This document shows, piece after piece, positions 24,381 to 34,268 of a stretch of DNA of 57,872 nucleotides. The notes below the pieces were generated by a model that was not told the DNA's origin, did not search any database, and saw only the letters and a list, made by a program, of their open reading frames with translations. The position numbers were made by a program, and so were the translations under genes. The stretch's first letter is position 1; each line of letters opens with the position of its first letter. The stretch lies in assembly GCA_031277095.1 (NCBI GenBank), contig JAISLU010000110.1, positions 1 to 57,872 on the forward strand. Reading direction: 5' to 3'. The DNA comes from Synergistaceae bacterium. Its GTDB lineage: Bacteria; Synergistota; Synergistia; Synergistales; Aminobacteriaceae.

Positions 24381-25916
24381 ATGCAAATTTCCGTTTTTTA
24401 TTTATTTTTGGCTATGGCGGCAGGCGCCGCAATCGGTTTTTTGATTTCCAAGACCATAGATAACACCCGTCTTTCCGGAGTAAGGAATCAAACGATCTCC
24501 CTTTTGAAAGAGGCGGCGGAATCGGCCGAACGTATCAAGAGAGACCGAGTCACGGAAGCCAAGGATGAGATATTCAAAATTCGTCAGGACGCGGAGCGCG
24601 ATATCAAAGAGCGCCGCAGCGAGCTGCAGAGGGCTGAGCGTAAAATCGAACAAAAAGAGGAAAACCTCGATCGCAAGTTGGACAGAGTGGGACACAAAGA
24701 AGAAGAACTGCGGTATAAGCAGGAAGAATTGGAACAACGCACCGCCGAGGTCGAAGTCGTTTTAAAACAACAACTGGCGAGGCTCGAAGAAATTGCGGGC
24801 ATGACCCGGGACGAGGCCCAGGAAATATTGCTGCGCAAGACCGAAGAAGAAGCCCAGTACGTCATCGGGCTCCGGTTGAAGGAGTTGGAAGAAAAAGCCA
24901 AACGAGAGGCCGAGCGCAAAGCCCGGGACATTATCATCACAGCCGTTCAGCGCTGCGCTGTGGAGCATTCTTCAGACGCGACCGTAAGCGTTGTTCCCCT
25001 GCCGACGGATGACATGAAGGGGCGGATTATCGGCCGGGAAGGGCGCAACATACGAGCGTTCGAAACTCTGACCGGTGTGGACCTGATAGTGGACGACACC
25101 CCTGAGGCCGTGACGTTGAGCAGCTTCGATCCTGTCAGACGAGAGATAGCGCGTCTCTCGCTGGAGCGGTTGATCACCGACGGACGCATCCACCCGGCGC
25201 GTATCGAGGAGCTGATAGAAAAAGCGACGCGGGACGTGGAAGAACAGATCATGGAGGCGGGCGAAGCCGCGCTGTTGGAGACCGGCATAAAAAATATGCA
25301 CACCGAGTTGATCCGTACCTTGGGGCAGCTCAAATTCCGCTTCAGCTACGGACAAAACGCCCTTTCTCACAGCCTGGAAGTGGCTCATATCTCTGGGATC
25401 ATCGCGGCGGAGTTGGGCATTGACGAAGAAATGGCTCGTCGTGCCGGCCTTTTACACGACCTGGGCAAGGCCGTAGACCACCAGGTGGAAGGTCCCCACG
25501 CCACCATCGGCGCGGATCTCGCCAAGCGTTTCGGCGAACGCGCGGAAATCATCAACGCGATCGCTTCCCATCACGACAACGTCGAGGCGAAAAATATTTA
25601 CGACGTCATCGTCGCCTGCGCCGACGCCATCAGCGCATCCCGGCCAGGCGCCAGACGCGAGAGCTTGGACGCCTATATCAAGCGCCTCGAAAAACTGGAG
25701 GAGTTGGCCCAAGCTTTCAACGGAGTCAGCAAGGCCTACGCAATTCAGGCCGGGCGCGAAGTGCGAGTGTTGGTCATGCCCAACAACACCGACGACGGGA
25801 CGGTGCATAAATTGGCCTACGACATTGCCCGTAAAATCGAGGAAGAGATGAAGTACCCCGGACAAATCAAGGTCACCGTCTCCCGGGAAATGCGCTCCAC
25901 AGAATACGCGAAGTGA
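24381..25916 (+). CDS. rny: Ribonuclease Y
   Basis: The 511-aa endoribonuclease has an N-terminal membrane anchor (residues 4-24), a long coiled coil (about 30-195), a KH domain (IIGREGRNIRAFETLTGVDL) and an HD domain with HSLEVAHISG and LLHDLGKAVDHQ. In bacteria with this enzyme it starts mRNA decay at the membrane. GGAG stands 12 nt before the ATG. The gene pair rny-ymdB is common, and 27 nt separate the two here. Confidence 0.97.
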   Translation: MQISVFYLFLAMAAGAAIGFLISKTIDNTRLSGVRNQTISLLKEAAESAERIKRDRVTEAKDEIFKIRQDAERDIKERRSELQRAERKIEQKEENLDRKLDRVGHKEEELRYKQEELEQRTAEVEVVLKQQLARLEEIAGMTRDEAQEILLRKTEEEAQYVIGLRLKELEEKAKREAERKARDIIITAVQRCAVEHSSDATVSVVPLPTDDMKGRIIGREGRNIRAFETLTGVDLIVDDTPEAVTLSSFDPVRREIARLSLERLITDGRIHPARIEELIEKATRDVEEQIMEAGEAALLETGIKNMHTELIRTLGQLKFRFSYGQNALSHSLEVAHISGIIAAELGIDEEMARRAGLLHDLGKAVDHQVEGPHATIGADLAKRFGERAEIINAIASHHDNVEAKNIYDVIVACADAISASRPGARRESLDAYIKRLEKLEELAQAFNGVSKAYAIQAGREVRVLVMPNNTDDGTVHKLAYDIARKIEEEMKYPGQIKVTVSREMRSTEYAK

Positions 25917-25943
25917 CCTAAGTCCGACGATTCAGGATACGAT

Positions 25944-26768
25944 ATGCGCATTTTATTTGTGGGAGATATCATGGGCAGGCCCGGACGTTCCGTCTTGGCC
26001 AAAATTCTCCCTTCCCTGAGCAGTCAGTGGAAGGGGTTTGATTTCGTGGTCATCAACTGCGAGAACGCCGCCGCGGGGAAGGGCATGACGGAGAAGGTCA
26101 TGGAGGAATTGTTCGCTGCCGGCGTGCAGGGTATGACCTCGGGCAATCACATATGGGATAAGAATATTTTTTACCCCGCGTTGGCCTCGGAGACGAGGAT
26201 CGTCCGTCCCGCAAATTACCCGCCGGGCTGTCCGGGAACAGGGTACACGATTCTCGAACACAATGGGAAAAGGCTGGGGCTTTTGAACCTTCAAGGCCGT
26301 GTATTCATGCCGCCTCTGGATTGCCCTTTCAGAGCGGCGGACGCGGCTCTCCACGAGTTGGAGAAATGCGCCTCGACGGGCATCCCGATCTTGGTCGACT
26401 TCCACGCCGAGGCCACCTCCGAAAAAAAAGCTTTGGGCATTTACCTGGATGGACGTGTTTCAGCTTTGGTCGGAACCCACACCCACGTGCAGACGGCGGA
26501 CGACCAGATATTGTCCCGAGGTACCGCCTATATTTCCGACGTGGGAATGACCGGCGGACATGGAGGAATTATCGGTATCGAAACCGAAAACGTTATGTCG
26601 CGTTACCTGACCGGTCTGCCTTCCAAATTTGAAGTTTGCAGCTCCGAACTTAAAATCAATGCCGTCGTCATCGACATCGACGACGATTTTCACCGTGCCG
26701 TAAATCTTACCCGAATCAATGAGTACGTGGACTTGAGCGAAGCTGGGCCTGCCCCTCGTAACCGCTAA
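25944..26768 (+). CDS. ymdB: YmdB-family metallophosphoesterase
   Basis: The 274-aa protein has the calcineurin-type metal ligands of the YmdB family: FVGDIMGRPGR, NCENAAAGKG, TSGNHIWD, VDFHAEATSEK and VGTHTHVQTAD. Family members from Bacillus hydrolyse 2',3'-cAMP in vitro and influence biofilm and motility choices; the cellular substrate remains open. AGGA lies 6 nt upstream of the ATG. Linked to rny, it may act in the same RNA turnover context. Confidence 0.93.
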   Translation: MRILFVGDIMGRPGRSVLAKILPSLSSQWKGFDFVVINCENAAAGKGMTEKVMEELFAAGVQGMTSGNHIWDKNIFYPALASETRIVRPANYPPGCPGTGYTILEHNGKRLGLLNLQGRVFMPPLDCPFRAADAALHELEKCASTGIPILVDFHAEATSEKKALGIYLDGRVSALVGTHTHVQTADDQILSRGTAYISDVGMTGGHGGIIGIETENVMSRYLTGLPSKFEVCSSELKINAVVIDIDDDFHRAVNLTRINEYVDLSEAGPAPRNR

Positions 26769-26841
26769 ACCCTAAACCTTTACGCGCAGGGAGTATCGCT
26801 CCGCCAAAACAGTTTTTTTCGACATCCGATCGGTTTCAAAC

Positions 26842-26868
26842 TTTACGCCTCGGACTTCATGATAAAAT
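26842..26868 (+). promoter_or_regulatory. Candidate promoter ahead of dnaX
   Basis: TTTACG (26842-26847) and TAAAAT (26863-26868) with a 15-nt spacer lie in the 282-nt gap between ymdB and dnaX. The spacer is short, so this is a weak proposal. Confidence 0.3.
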
Positions 26869-26928
26869 CAAGCGGATAGAAAGTGGATGTGAAAGAGTAA
26901 AGTGGGTAAATTCGGCTTCGAATGATTT

Positions 26929-26965
26929 GTTTTCGGGTTTAAATTAATTTTCGGGTTTTAATTTA
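26929..26965. repeat. Tandem duplication, about 18 nt x 2, upstream of dnaX
   Basis: Two adjacent copies of a TTTTCGGGTTTAAATTA-like unit (GTTTTCGGGTTTAAATTAA, then TTTTCGGGTTTTAATTTAG). Confidence 0.75.
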
Positions 26966-27050
26966 GAAAATCCACTCAATTTGGAAGAGCCGCCGAAAAA
27001 TAGGCGCGGGTGAATGCGAATCCTTGTGTGAGTCGATAGGGGGCAATTTT

Positions 27051-28862
27051 TTGAGTATTTCACTTTATCGACGATATCGTCCCCAGAAATTTTCCGAAGT
27101 TACGGGACAAGCCGCAGCGGTAGATGTTCTCGTCAAGGGGCTGGAGCGCTCCGTTGTGGGCCATGCCTATCTTTTCTCCGGGCCGCGGGGCTGCGGCAAA
27201 ACGACGGTCGCTCGGTTGGTCGCGAAGGCCCTCAATTGCGCGGCTCCCGTGGGCGGGTACGAACCCTGCTGCGAGTGCAAAAATTGCCTAGCCATCGCGG
27301 GAGGCGAAAGCCTCGACGTCATTGAAATCGACGGTGCCTCGAACAATGGCGTGGATGAAGTGCGCGAACTTAAAAGCCATGTTACGTTGGCTCCCTTTTC
27401 CTCTCGTTACAAGATCTATATTATCGACGAGGTCCATATGCTCTCCATTTCGGCTTTCAACGCGCTTCTGAAAACTTTGGAAGAGCCCCCGGCCTGCGTG
27501 GTGTTCATTTTGGCGACAACAGAGGCTCACAAGGTCCCCGTGACCATTCGCTCGCGCTGTCAGCATATTCCGTTCCACCGAATCGGGACACGGGAGATCT
27601 GCGACCGCCTGGCCCATATTTCTTCCATTGAAGGGCTGTCTTACGTCCCCGAGGCTCTGTGGGAAATCGCCCGCCAGGCGGACGGAGCCTTGCGTGACGC
27701 GCTTTCCATGTTGGAGCAGGTGGCAGGACTGGGGAAACAAGAGATCGCCCTGTCCGATGTCGAAGTCACTTTGGGACAGGGAAGCCGCTCTTCGCTGGAA
27801 GGTTGGGTTGCCGGTTGGCGTGAGGGGGAAATGGAGACGTTCGTCCAGTTGAACCGGATGCTGTCCATTGGAGCCTCGCCTCAGCGCTTTGTCGAAGAAC
27901 TCTTCTCCCTCGTCCGCAATCTCTGGCTGGCGGGCAAATGGGAAAGCGTCCTGAACGCCATCGACGCTTCTGAAGAGGAGAAAGAATATCTTAAAAGAGA
28001 AGCCCCTCTTTGGAAATCCCGAGAGCTCGAGTCCATTATGGTTTTCCTCTCCGAGCTTTTGCCTCAGGTCCGTATGGGCATGAGAACCGACGTTTTGAGC
28101 GGACTTTTGATGACGAAGATGACCCACGTAAAAGAAGCGGCACTTCCCCAAGTATCTGTCCTGCCGGCTCCTTCGCGGCCCCTGAAGGGTGAGAGGAAGG
28201 GGGAAGAGAAGACGCCTTCACCGCCCCAAGGGGAGAGGAAATCGGTAAAAGGGACTCAGGCTGCGGCGCCACAGGTAAAAACGAAAAAAACCGAGGAGCT
28301 ACCGGCAGAAACGCCGATTGAACCGCTGGACTCGACGGGGTGGGTAACCTATGGAGAATCCGAGTGGAACGACGTGTTGGATAGGCTACGCGAAAAAGAA
28401 TTGTTGTTATACTGCGGTTTGATGGATGCCCGGCCTTTTCAGGAGGAAAAAGAAGACAGAAAACGCTTGGTTTTGGATATCCCGTACCGTTACTGCTATG
28501 AAGTTCTGAAACTGGAACGGTATCGTACGGCTTTGAAAATTTTTTTGACTTCCTGCTGCCCGGGGTTTGAAATAATCCTGCGCCATGGAATTTTGTGGAC
28601 GCCTTGTGAAAGCGGACCTCTCAATCTTCCCCAAACCTCAGAGAAGCCCCCTGCAGGCGCCGCGGACTTGGATTTTGCAGACCCCTTTCTCGTGGAATCC
28701 CCGCGAGAACCGGGAGAAGCGCGGCCCGTCGGAGTTCCCTTCGACGGATTGGTCCGAGAAGTTACGCGTTGGCTGCGGGGAGATGTTATTTTGGTGCGCC
28801 GGGGCGATGAAAACGAACATGAAGACGATGTGACCGCCGAAGAAATTTCGGCTGAAGAGTAA
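27051..28862 (+). CDS. dnaX: DNA polymerase III subunits gamma/tau
   Basis: The 603-aa clamp-loader ATPase has SLYRRYRPQKFSEVTGQ at the start, Walker A GPRGCGKTT at residues 44-52, the zinc cysteines CCECKNC (73-79) and Walker B IIDEVHML, followed by the sensor region and a C-terminal tau-like extension that is low in conservation and rich in K/E/P from about 375 to 430. The start is the TTG at 27051, 7 nt after AGGGGG; the open frame begins nine codons earlier without support. It stands 30 nt upstream of dnaE, so the pair is probably co-expressed. Confidence 0.95.
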   Translation: MSISLYRRYRPQKFSEVTGQAAAVDVLVKGLERSVVGHAYLFSGPRGCGKTTVARLVAKALNCAAPVGGYEPCCECKNCLAIAGGESLDVIEIDGASNNGVDEVRELKSHVTLAPFSSRYKIYIIDEVHMLSISAFNALLKTLEEPPACVVFILATTEAHKVPVTIRSRCQHIPFHRIGTREICDRLAHISSIEGLSYVPEALWEIARQADGALRDALSMLEQVAGLGKQEIALSDVEVTLGQGSRSSLEGWVAGWREGEMETFVQLNRMLSIGASPQRFVEELFSLVRNLWLAGKWESVLNAIDASEEEKEYLKREAPLWKSRELESIMVFLSELLPQVRMGMRTDVLSGLLMTKMTHVKEAALPQVSVLPAPSRPLKGERKGEEKTPSPPQGERKSVKGTQAAAPQVKTKKTEELPAETPIEPLDSTGWVTYGESEWNDVLDRLREKELLLYCGLMDARPFQEEKEDRKRLVLDIPYRYCYEVLKLERYRTALKIFLTSCCPGFEIILRHGILWTPCESGPLNLPQTSEKPPAGAADLDFADPFLVESPREPGEARPVGVPFDGLVREVTRWLRGDVILVRRGDENEHEDDVTAEEISAEE

Positions 28863-28892
28863 AACGACCCCCAAAGAAACGAGTGGATAAAA

Positions 28893-31800
28893 ATGGCGCG
28901 GCCTTTCGTACACCTGCATGTACATACGGAATACAGCTTGTTGGACGGAGCCATCCGCACGGCGGAACTGGCTCGGAAAGTCGCGTCGTGGGAAATCCCC
29001 GCCGTCGCTATGACGGATCATGGCGCAATGTACGGGATCATCGAATTTTATGAACAATGTCGGGCAAAAAACGTCAAGCCCATTCTTGGATGCGAGATTT
29101 ACGTAGATCCCGACGGCCACCGGTCGCGGGAAAAAAAAGGAAAAAACAATCACCTCCTTTTGCTGGCGGAGAACGACGAAGGTTATCACAACCTGGTGAA
29201 GCTGGTCTCCATCGCCAACACCGATGGGTTTTATTACAAACCCCGCATCGATCACGATCTTTTGGCACGATACCACAAGGGCCTGATTGTCTCTTCGGCC
29301 TGCTTGGCCGGGGAGATCCCTCAATTGATACTGGCAGACAAAGAGAAAGAAGCGACAGACCGCGCGCTGCTCTATCGGGACATCGTGGGCAAGGACAATT
29401 TTTTCCTCGAGGTCATGATCAACCAGATCTCCGCCCAAGCGAAGGTCAACAAAGCGCTGATTCGGATGTCGAAGGAAACGGGCATACCGTTGATTGCGAC
29501 GAACGACGCCCACTACTTGGAAAAAGACGATTACGATTGGCATAAGATCCTTCTCAAGGTCAACACTCACGCCGACGAAACAGACGATGCCTTCGGGTTT
29601 TCCAGCAATGATTTTTATCTGAGAAGCCCGGAGGAGATGAACGACCTTTTCGGCCCGGAGATGCCGGAAGCGCTGGATAACACCGCCGAGATCGCCGCGC
29701 GGTGCAACGTGTCCCTCGATCTGGGATCGGGTTCGTACCAGTTGCCGAGCATAGAGCTCACAGGGACAACCCTCGAGAAAACTCTAGAAGACGACGCCCG
29801 AAAGGGGCTTTCTTGGCGTTTGAAAACGGAACCTCCCGAAGAATATCAAAAGCGCCTGGAGTACGAACTCAGCGTCATCAACAGCATGGGATTTGCGGGA
29901 TATTTTCTGATCGTGGCCGGCATCATCCAGGCCGCGAAAAGCCGCAATATCCCAATAGGGCCGGGACGCGGCTCCGCCGCCGGTTCTCTCGTAGCCTGGA
30001 GCCTGCAGATCACGGATCTGGATCCGCTGAAGTACGGATTGCTTTTCGAAAGATTTCTGAACCCGGAACGTATCAGCATGCCCGATATCGATACCGACGT
30101 ATCGGACAAAGGCCGAGAGGAACTTTTAAAATATATCGTCGAGCGATACGGCAGCGACCGGGTATCGCAGATCATCACCTTTGGACGCATGAAGAGCCGC
30201 CAGGCAGTCAAGGACGTAGGACGCGCCACGGGGGTGGAGTACTCTCTGATGGACAAAGTGGCCAAACTCATCCCTTTCGGGGCCAAGAGCATCGGAGAGG
30301 CGATACAAACCGTTCCTGACTTGAAAGAAATCATAGAATCCAACTCCCAGGTCTCGACCGTCATCAAGGTGGCCGAAAAAATCGAGGGATTGGCGCGGCA
30401 CCCGTCCCAGCACGCAGCGGGCGTCGTGATCACCCCAGTTCCCGTCACGGACTTGGTGCCCATCCGCCGGATAAAAGGAACAGACGCGGGAACGAGCGCG
30501 TCAGGCGCGGCAGGAATGAATGTCCTGGATATCAGCCAAACCGTGACGCAGTTCACCATGGAACCCATAGAGAAATTAGGGCTGGTTAAAATGGATTTTC
30601 TGGGGCTCAGCACCCTTTCCATAATAGAAGACGCCCTCGCCAACATACACGTGAACGGCAAATCTGTTCCCGATATGAGCGTTGTCCCCATGGATGATCC
30701 GGCGACGTATCAGATGCTGCAGAACGGGGATACGTTGGGGGTCTTCCAGTTGGAATCCGCGGGAATGCGCCGTTTGCTTCAAGACCTCAAGGTCGACTGC
30801 TTTGAAGATCTCATCGCCGTTCTGGCGATGTACCGCCCCGGCCCTCTGGGCAGCGGCATGGTGAAGCAGTACGTGGAGTGCAAGCACGGCCGAGCCAAGG
30901 CGGAATACCCGCACCCGCTGCTCGAGGACGTTCTGCGGGAGACCCATGGTGTCATTCTCTATCAGGAGCAGGTCATGCAGTGCGCTTCCATTCTGGCGGG
31001 ATACACTTTAGGAGAAGCCGACCTGCTGCGGCGCGCCATGGGCAAGAAAAAAGTGGAGGTCATGCGGCAGCAGCGCGCGAAGTTCGTGGAGGGAGCGGGG
31101 AAAAAGGGCATCAAAGGCCAAACGGCGGAGCATATTTTCGACCTGATTCAAGAATTCGCCGGTTACGGATTCAATAAATCCCACAGCGCCGCCTACGCGA
31201 TGATTTCCTACCACACGGCGTATCTCAAGGCCAATTACCGCAGCGAGTTTATGGCGGCATACCTTTCCAGCCAGATGAAGGCCAAAAAAGACGTGTTGGG
31301 CAAAGCCGTACGGGAAATTCGTCGCAGCGGAGTGAACGTGCTGCCGCCGGACATCAACTCGTCCATGGAGAATTTTACCGCCGTGGGCGACGTGATCCGT
31401 TTCGGCTTGGGTGCCGTGGCCAAGGTGGGGCACAACACTGTGGAGGCCATTGTCGACGCCCGCAGCGGAGGAAAATTCACGTCTCTTTGGGATTTCGTCT
31501 CGCGGGTGGACATGGAGGCGGTTCCCAAATCTGCAGTGGAAAGTTTGATCAAGGCGGGAGCTTTCGATGAAATATTTGCGAGCAGGACCCGATTGGCTGC
31601 GGCCCTGCCGGATTTTATCCAGATGATCCAAAAGAAAAACAAAGACAATGGGCAATACACGCTCTTCGAGGTTCTCGGCTCCGCCGAAGAAGCGGAGGAA
31701 CCGGACATGCCGGAAGTGCAGGAGGACGACACGTTCAAGCGTTTGGAGCAGGAAAAAGCGGTTATGGGGATCTATATTTCGGGGCATCCATTCGACAAAT

Positions 31801-32387
31801 ACGAAGAAAAGGCCCTAAAATACGCCACGTGTACGATAGGAGAACTTTCTTTTTGGACGGGCTCCATACCGGCCAAAGTAGGCGGTATAATTCTCTCCGT
31901 AACAGATAAGGTGACCAAATCGGGAAAATCGATGGGGCTTATGAATTTCGAGGATTCCGACAGCAGCATAGAGATGGTGTGTTTTCCACGGGAGTGGGAA
32001 ACGCTGAAAACTCAAGTGCAGGTGGGATGCCCTTATATCGCAGAGGGAAAGACAGGAGACAGGGAACCCAAAAATTTCATCGTTCAAAAATTGACTCTCC
32101 TTGAAGATAATTCTTCGGATAATTCTTCTTCCGACAGCCCGATTCCCCACAGCCCAGCATTTGTCCGCATCCGGCTGAGAGCGGATCTTGTCGCTGATAA
32201 ATTGGACTTCAAGGATTTTGCCGTGGCGCTGAAAGATTGCCCAGGGAGATCTCCTGTTTTATTGGAGCTTATGGACGAACGTGATTCCTGCGTGTTGGCG
32301 TTGCAGGGAATCAGCGTCGGAAAGCCCAGCGCCCTTCAGCTTCGTTTGGCCGAAGTCGTCCCCCCCGAGGCTTTCGAGGTTGCGTGA
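28893..32387 (+). CDS. dnaE: DNA polymerase III alpha subunit
   Basis: The 1164-aa replicative polymerase has an N-terminal PHP domain (FVHLHVHTEYSLLDGA, MTDHGAMYG), the catalytic core with GPGRGSAAGSLVAWSL, PDIDTD and the later QHAAGVVI and RPGPLGSGM stretches, the fingers and helix-hairpin-helix part, and an OB-fold near residues 990-1065. Length is normal for DnaE1. Its PHP metal ligands look intact, so proofreading by this domain is possible but not shown. The region after about residue 1075 contains a Ser/Asp-rich linker. Confidence 0.97.
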   Translation: MARPFVHLHVHTEYSLLDGAIRTAELARKVASWEIPAVAMTDHGAMYGIIEFYEQCRAKNVKPILGCEIYVDPDGHRSREKKGKNNHLLLLAENDEGYHNLVKLVSIANTDGFYYKPRIDHDLLARYHKGLIVSSACLAGEIPQLILADKEKEATDRALLYRDIVGKDNFFLEVMINQISAQAKVNKALIRMSKETGIPLIATNDAHYLEKDDYDWHKILLKVNTHADETDDAFGFSSNDFYLRSPEEMNDLFGPEMPEALDNTAEIAARCNVSLDLGSGSYQLPSIELTGTTLEKTLEDDARKGLSWRLKTEPPEEYQKRLEYELSVINSMGFAGYFLIVAGIIQAAKSRNIPIGPGRGSAAGSLVAWSLQITDLDPLKYGLLFERFLNPERISMPDIDTDVSDKGREELLKYIVERYGSDRVSQIITFGRMKSRQAVKDVGRATGVEYSLMDKVAKLIPFGAKSIGEAIQTVPDLKEIIESNSQVSTVIKVAEKIEGLARHPSQHAAGVVITPVPVTDLVPIRRIKGTDAGTSASGAAGMNVLDISQTVTQFTMEPIEKLGLVKMDFLGLSTLSIIEDALANIHVNGKSVPDMSVVPMDDPATYQMLQNGDTLGVFQLESAGMRRLLQDLKVDCFEDLIAVLAMYRPGPLGSGMVKQYVECKHGRAKAEYPHPLLEDVLRETHGVILYQEQVMQCASILAGYTLGEADLLRRAMGKKKVEVMRQQRAKFVEGAGKKGIKGQTAEHIFDLIQEFAGYGFNKSHSAAYAMISYHTAYLKANYRSEFMAAYLSSQMKAKKDVLGKAVREIRRSGVNVLPPDINSSMENFTAVGDVIRFGLGAVAKVGHNTVEAIVDARSGGKFTSLWDFVSRVDMEAVPKSAVESLIKAGAFDEIFASRTRLAAALPDFIQMIQKKNKDNGQYTLFEVLGSAEEAEEPDMPEVQEDDTFKRLEQEKAVMGIYISGHPFDKYEEKALKYATCTIGELSFWTGSIPAKVGGIILSVTDKVTKSGKSMGLMNFEDSDSSIEMVCFPREWETLKTQVQVGCPYIAEGKTGDREPKNFIVQKLTLLEDNSSDNSSSDSPIPHSPAFVRIRLRADLVADKLDFKDFAVALKDCPGRSPVLLELMDERDSCVLALQGISVGKPSALQLRLAEVVPPEAFEVA

Positions 32388-32400
32388 CTCGGCGCAGCTC

Positions 32401-32500
32401 AATTCAGAAAAAGATGGGTTTTTACGTTAGTCGAATCAGAAAAAGATGGGTTTCTACGCTGTTGAAGTTGAATCAGAAAGGGATTGATTTCTACGTTTGT
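32401..32500. repeat. About 33-37-nt tandem repeat x 3 at the 5' end of pyk
   Basis: Units begin at 32401, 32434 and 32471 with AATCAGAAA-AGATGGGTTT-TACG; the third copy contains the pyk start codon and its first codons. In copies one and two the equivalent triplet is ATG, and each opens a short frame that ends before or inside pyk. Confidence 0.85.
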
Positions 32501-34238
32501 TAAAATTGTCTGTACTATAGGACCGGCCAGCGAAAAATACGACGTCTTGGAATCCATGGCAAAAGCAGGGATGAACGTTGCGCGCCTCAACTTCAGTCAT
32601 GGGGATTACGAGGGGCACGAGAGCAAGCTGAACTTGATCCGACAGGTGGAGCGCGATTTGGATATCCCCATACCTGTTTTACTGGACACCAAAGGCCCCG
32701 AAATACGCACGGGCGAGGTAGAAAACGGGGAAATCACCTTCGAAACGGGCAAGCGCGTCGTTTTGACGGAAACGCCCTGTCTCGGAACTCCCGAGCGGGT
32801 CAGCGTAAATTGCCCTATGCTTGCAGGGGCTATTTCCAAAGGCCAAATCATTTACATCGATGACGGAACGTTACGCCTCGAGGTGGAGGAGGTCGTAGGA
32901 AGCGATATTCACTGCAAAATCGACGTAGGAGGCTCTTTACGAAACACGAAGGGAATCAATATCCCGGGTGCCGCCGTTCCTTTGCCGACCTTGTCCTCCA
33001 AAGACAAAGAAGACATTGCCTGGGGAGTCCGGCACGGGGTGGAATACCTCGCGGTTTCTTTCGTCAAAAGGCGTTCGGATATTCTCGAAGTTCGTAAATT
33101 GCTGAAATCGTTGAGCGCCAACTTGAAAATTATCGCTAAGATCGAAACCTACGAGGCCGTCCAGAATATCGAGGAGATCGTCGATGTGGTGGACGGCGTG
33201 ATGGTCGCCCGGGGAGACTTGGGAGTGGAAATTCCGACGGAAGACGTCCCTCTCGCTCAAAAGAGCATCATCGAGCTTTGCCGCTCCCGGGGCAAGGTTG
33301 TTATCGTGGCGACGCAGATGCTCGACTCGATGATTCGAAATCCGCGCCCGACTCGGGCGGAGGCCAGCGATGTCGCCAACGCCGTGCTGGACGGGACGGA
33401 CGCCGTGATGCTTTCCGGAGAAACCGCGTCGGGCGCGTATCCTGTGCTGTCTGTGTCCACAATGCGCCGTATCGTGGACCGGGCGGAAAAAGAATTGGGG
33501 CGGTGGTGCCTTTCTTCCCACAAGCGATCCGCGGACGTGGGGGTTCCCGATGCCGTCAGCGATGCGGCCGTTCTGATATCCAAGCAGGTGGGGGCCGCCG
33601 CCATCGTTTCTTTGACGAAAAGCGGCTCGACGGCCAAAATGATCAGCAAGCACCGCCCGACCTGCCCTGTTCTGGGGATCACGCCGTCGCAGTCCACATG
33701 GAGAGAACTCGCCCTGTGGTGGGGTATTTATCCCCTGAAATCCCACGAGCTGGTCGATATCAACGTGGCCGCCAAAGAGGCCATCCATGCCTGCCTCGAC
33801 GGAGGGTATGTGCGGGAAGGCGAACTCGTCGTCATCACGGCGGGGCTGCCTCTGGGTCTTCCGGGAACGACGAACATGGTGGAGGTCCTTACGACGGGCG
33901 AGATCCTCCTTGCCGGGGTTCCGTTGGTGCGAAAAAACGCCAGCGGCAAGATCTGTGTGGTTCGCGACCCTCGGGATCTCGAAAAGCAAGTCAGCGACGG
34001 CTGCGTTTTGGTAGTGCGTCATCTGAGCCGCGAATACGAGTCCGTAATCGACAAGGTTGGAGCGATCGTTTCGGAGAGCGACGCCAGCATCGAGGGCAAT
34101 ATCCTGGCCCTGGAACACGATATTCCATGCGTTCTCGGTGTCGCCGACGCACTGTCTACCCTCTCGGAAGGCATGGAAGTGACGCTGGATGGTATGCGGG
34201 GTTTGATTTATCGTGGGCGAGTCGATCTGGTCGTCTGA
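32484..34238 (+). CDS. pyk: Pyruvate kinase with C-terminal PEP-utiliser-type domain
   Basis: The 584-aa enzyme transfers phosphate from PEP to ADP. Visible are FVKIVCTIGPAS, NFSHGDYEGH, TKGPEIRTG, SFVKRRSD, IAKIETYEAVQN and VMVARGDLGVEIP. After the normal core (to about 475) comes an extra mobile domain (about 495-580, with GCVLVVRHLSREYES and DIPCVLGVADAL), as in Bacillus-type enzymes. The only usable start is the TTG at 32484 just downstream of an in-frame stop; AAAGGG lies too close to it for an ideal ribosome site. The start sits inside a repeat. Confidence 0.95.
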   Translation: MISTFVKIVCTIGPASEKYDVLESMAKAGMNVARLNFSHGDYEGHESKLNLIRQVERDLDIPIPVLLDTKGPEIRTGEVENGEITFETGKRVVLTETPCLGTPERVSVNCPMLAGAISKGQIIYIDDGTLRLEVEEVVGSDIHCKIDVGGSLRNTKGINIPGAAVPLPTLSSKDKEDIAWGVRHGVEYLAVSFVKRRSDILEVRKLLKSLSANLKIIAKIETYEAVQNIEEIVDVVDGVMVARGDLGVEIPTEDVPLAQKSIIELCRSRGKVVIVATQMLDSMIRNPRPTRAEASDVANAVLDGTDAVMLSGETASGAYPVLSVSTMRRIVDRAEKELGRWCLSSHKRSADVGVPDAVSDAAVLISKQVGAAAIVSLTKSGSTAKMISKHRPTCPVLGITPSQSTWRELALWWGIYPLKSHELVDINVAAKEAIHACLDGGYVREGELVVITAGLPLGLPGTTNMVEVLTTGEILLAGVPLVRKNASGKICVVRDPRDLEKQVSDGCVLVVRHLSREYESVIDKVGAIVSESDASIEGNILALEHDIPCVLGVADALSTLSEGMEVTLDGMRGLIYRGRVDLVV

Positions 34239-34268
34239 TCTGCGCAAGGAAACCTCGTAAAGAAACCC

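Noticed and set aside
26780-26830. Terminator after ymdB (GGAG-TATCG-CTCC followed at a distance by T7)
   Set aside because: The stem has only four pairs and the T-run is 9 nt away.
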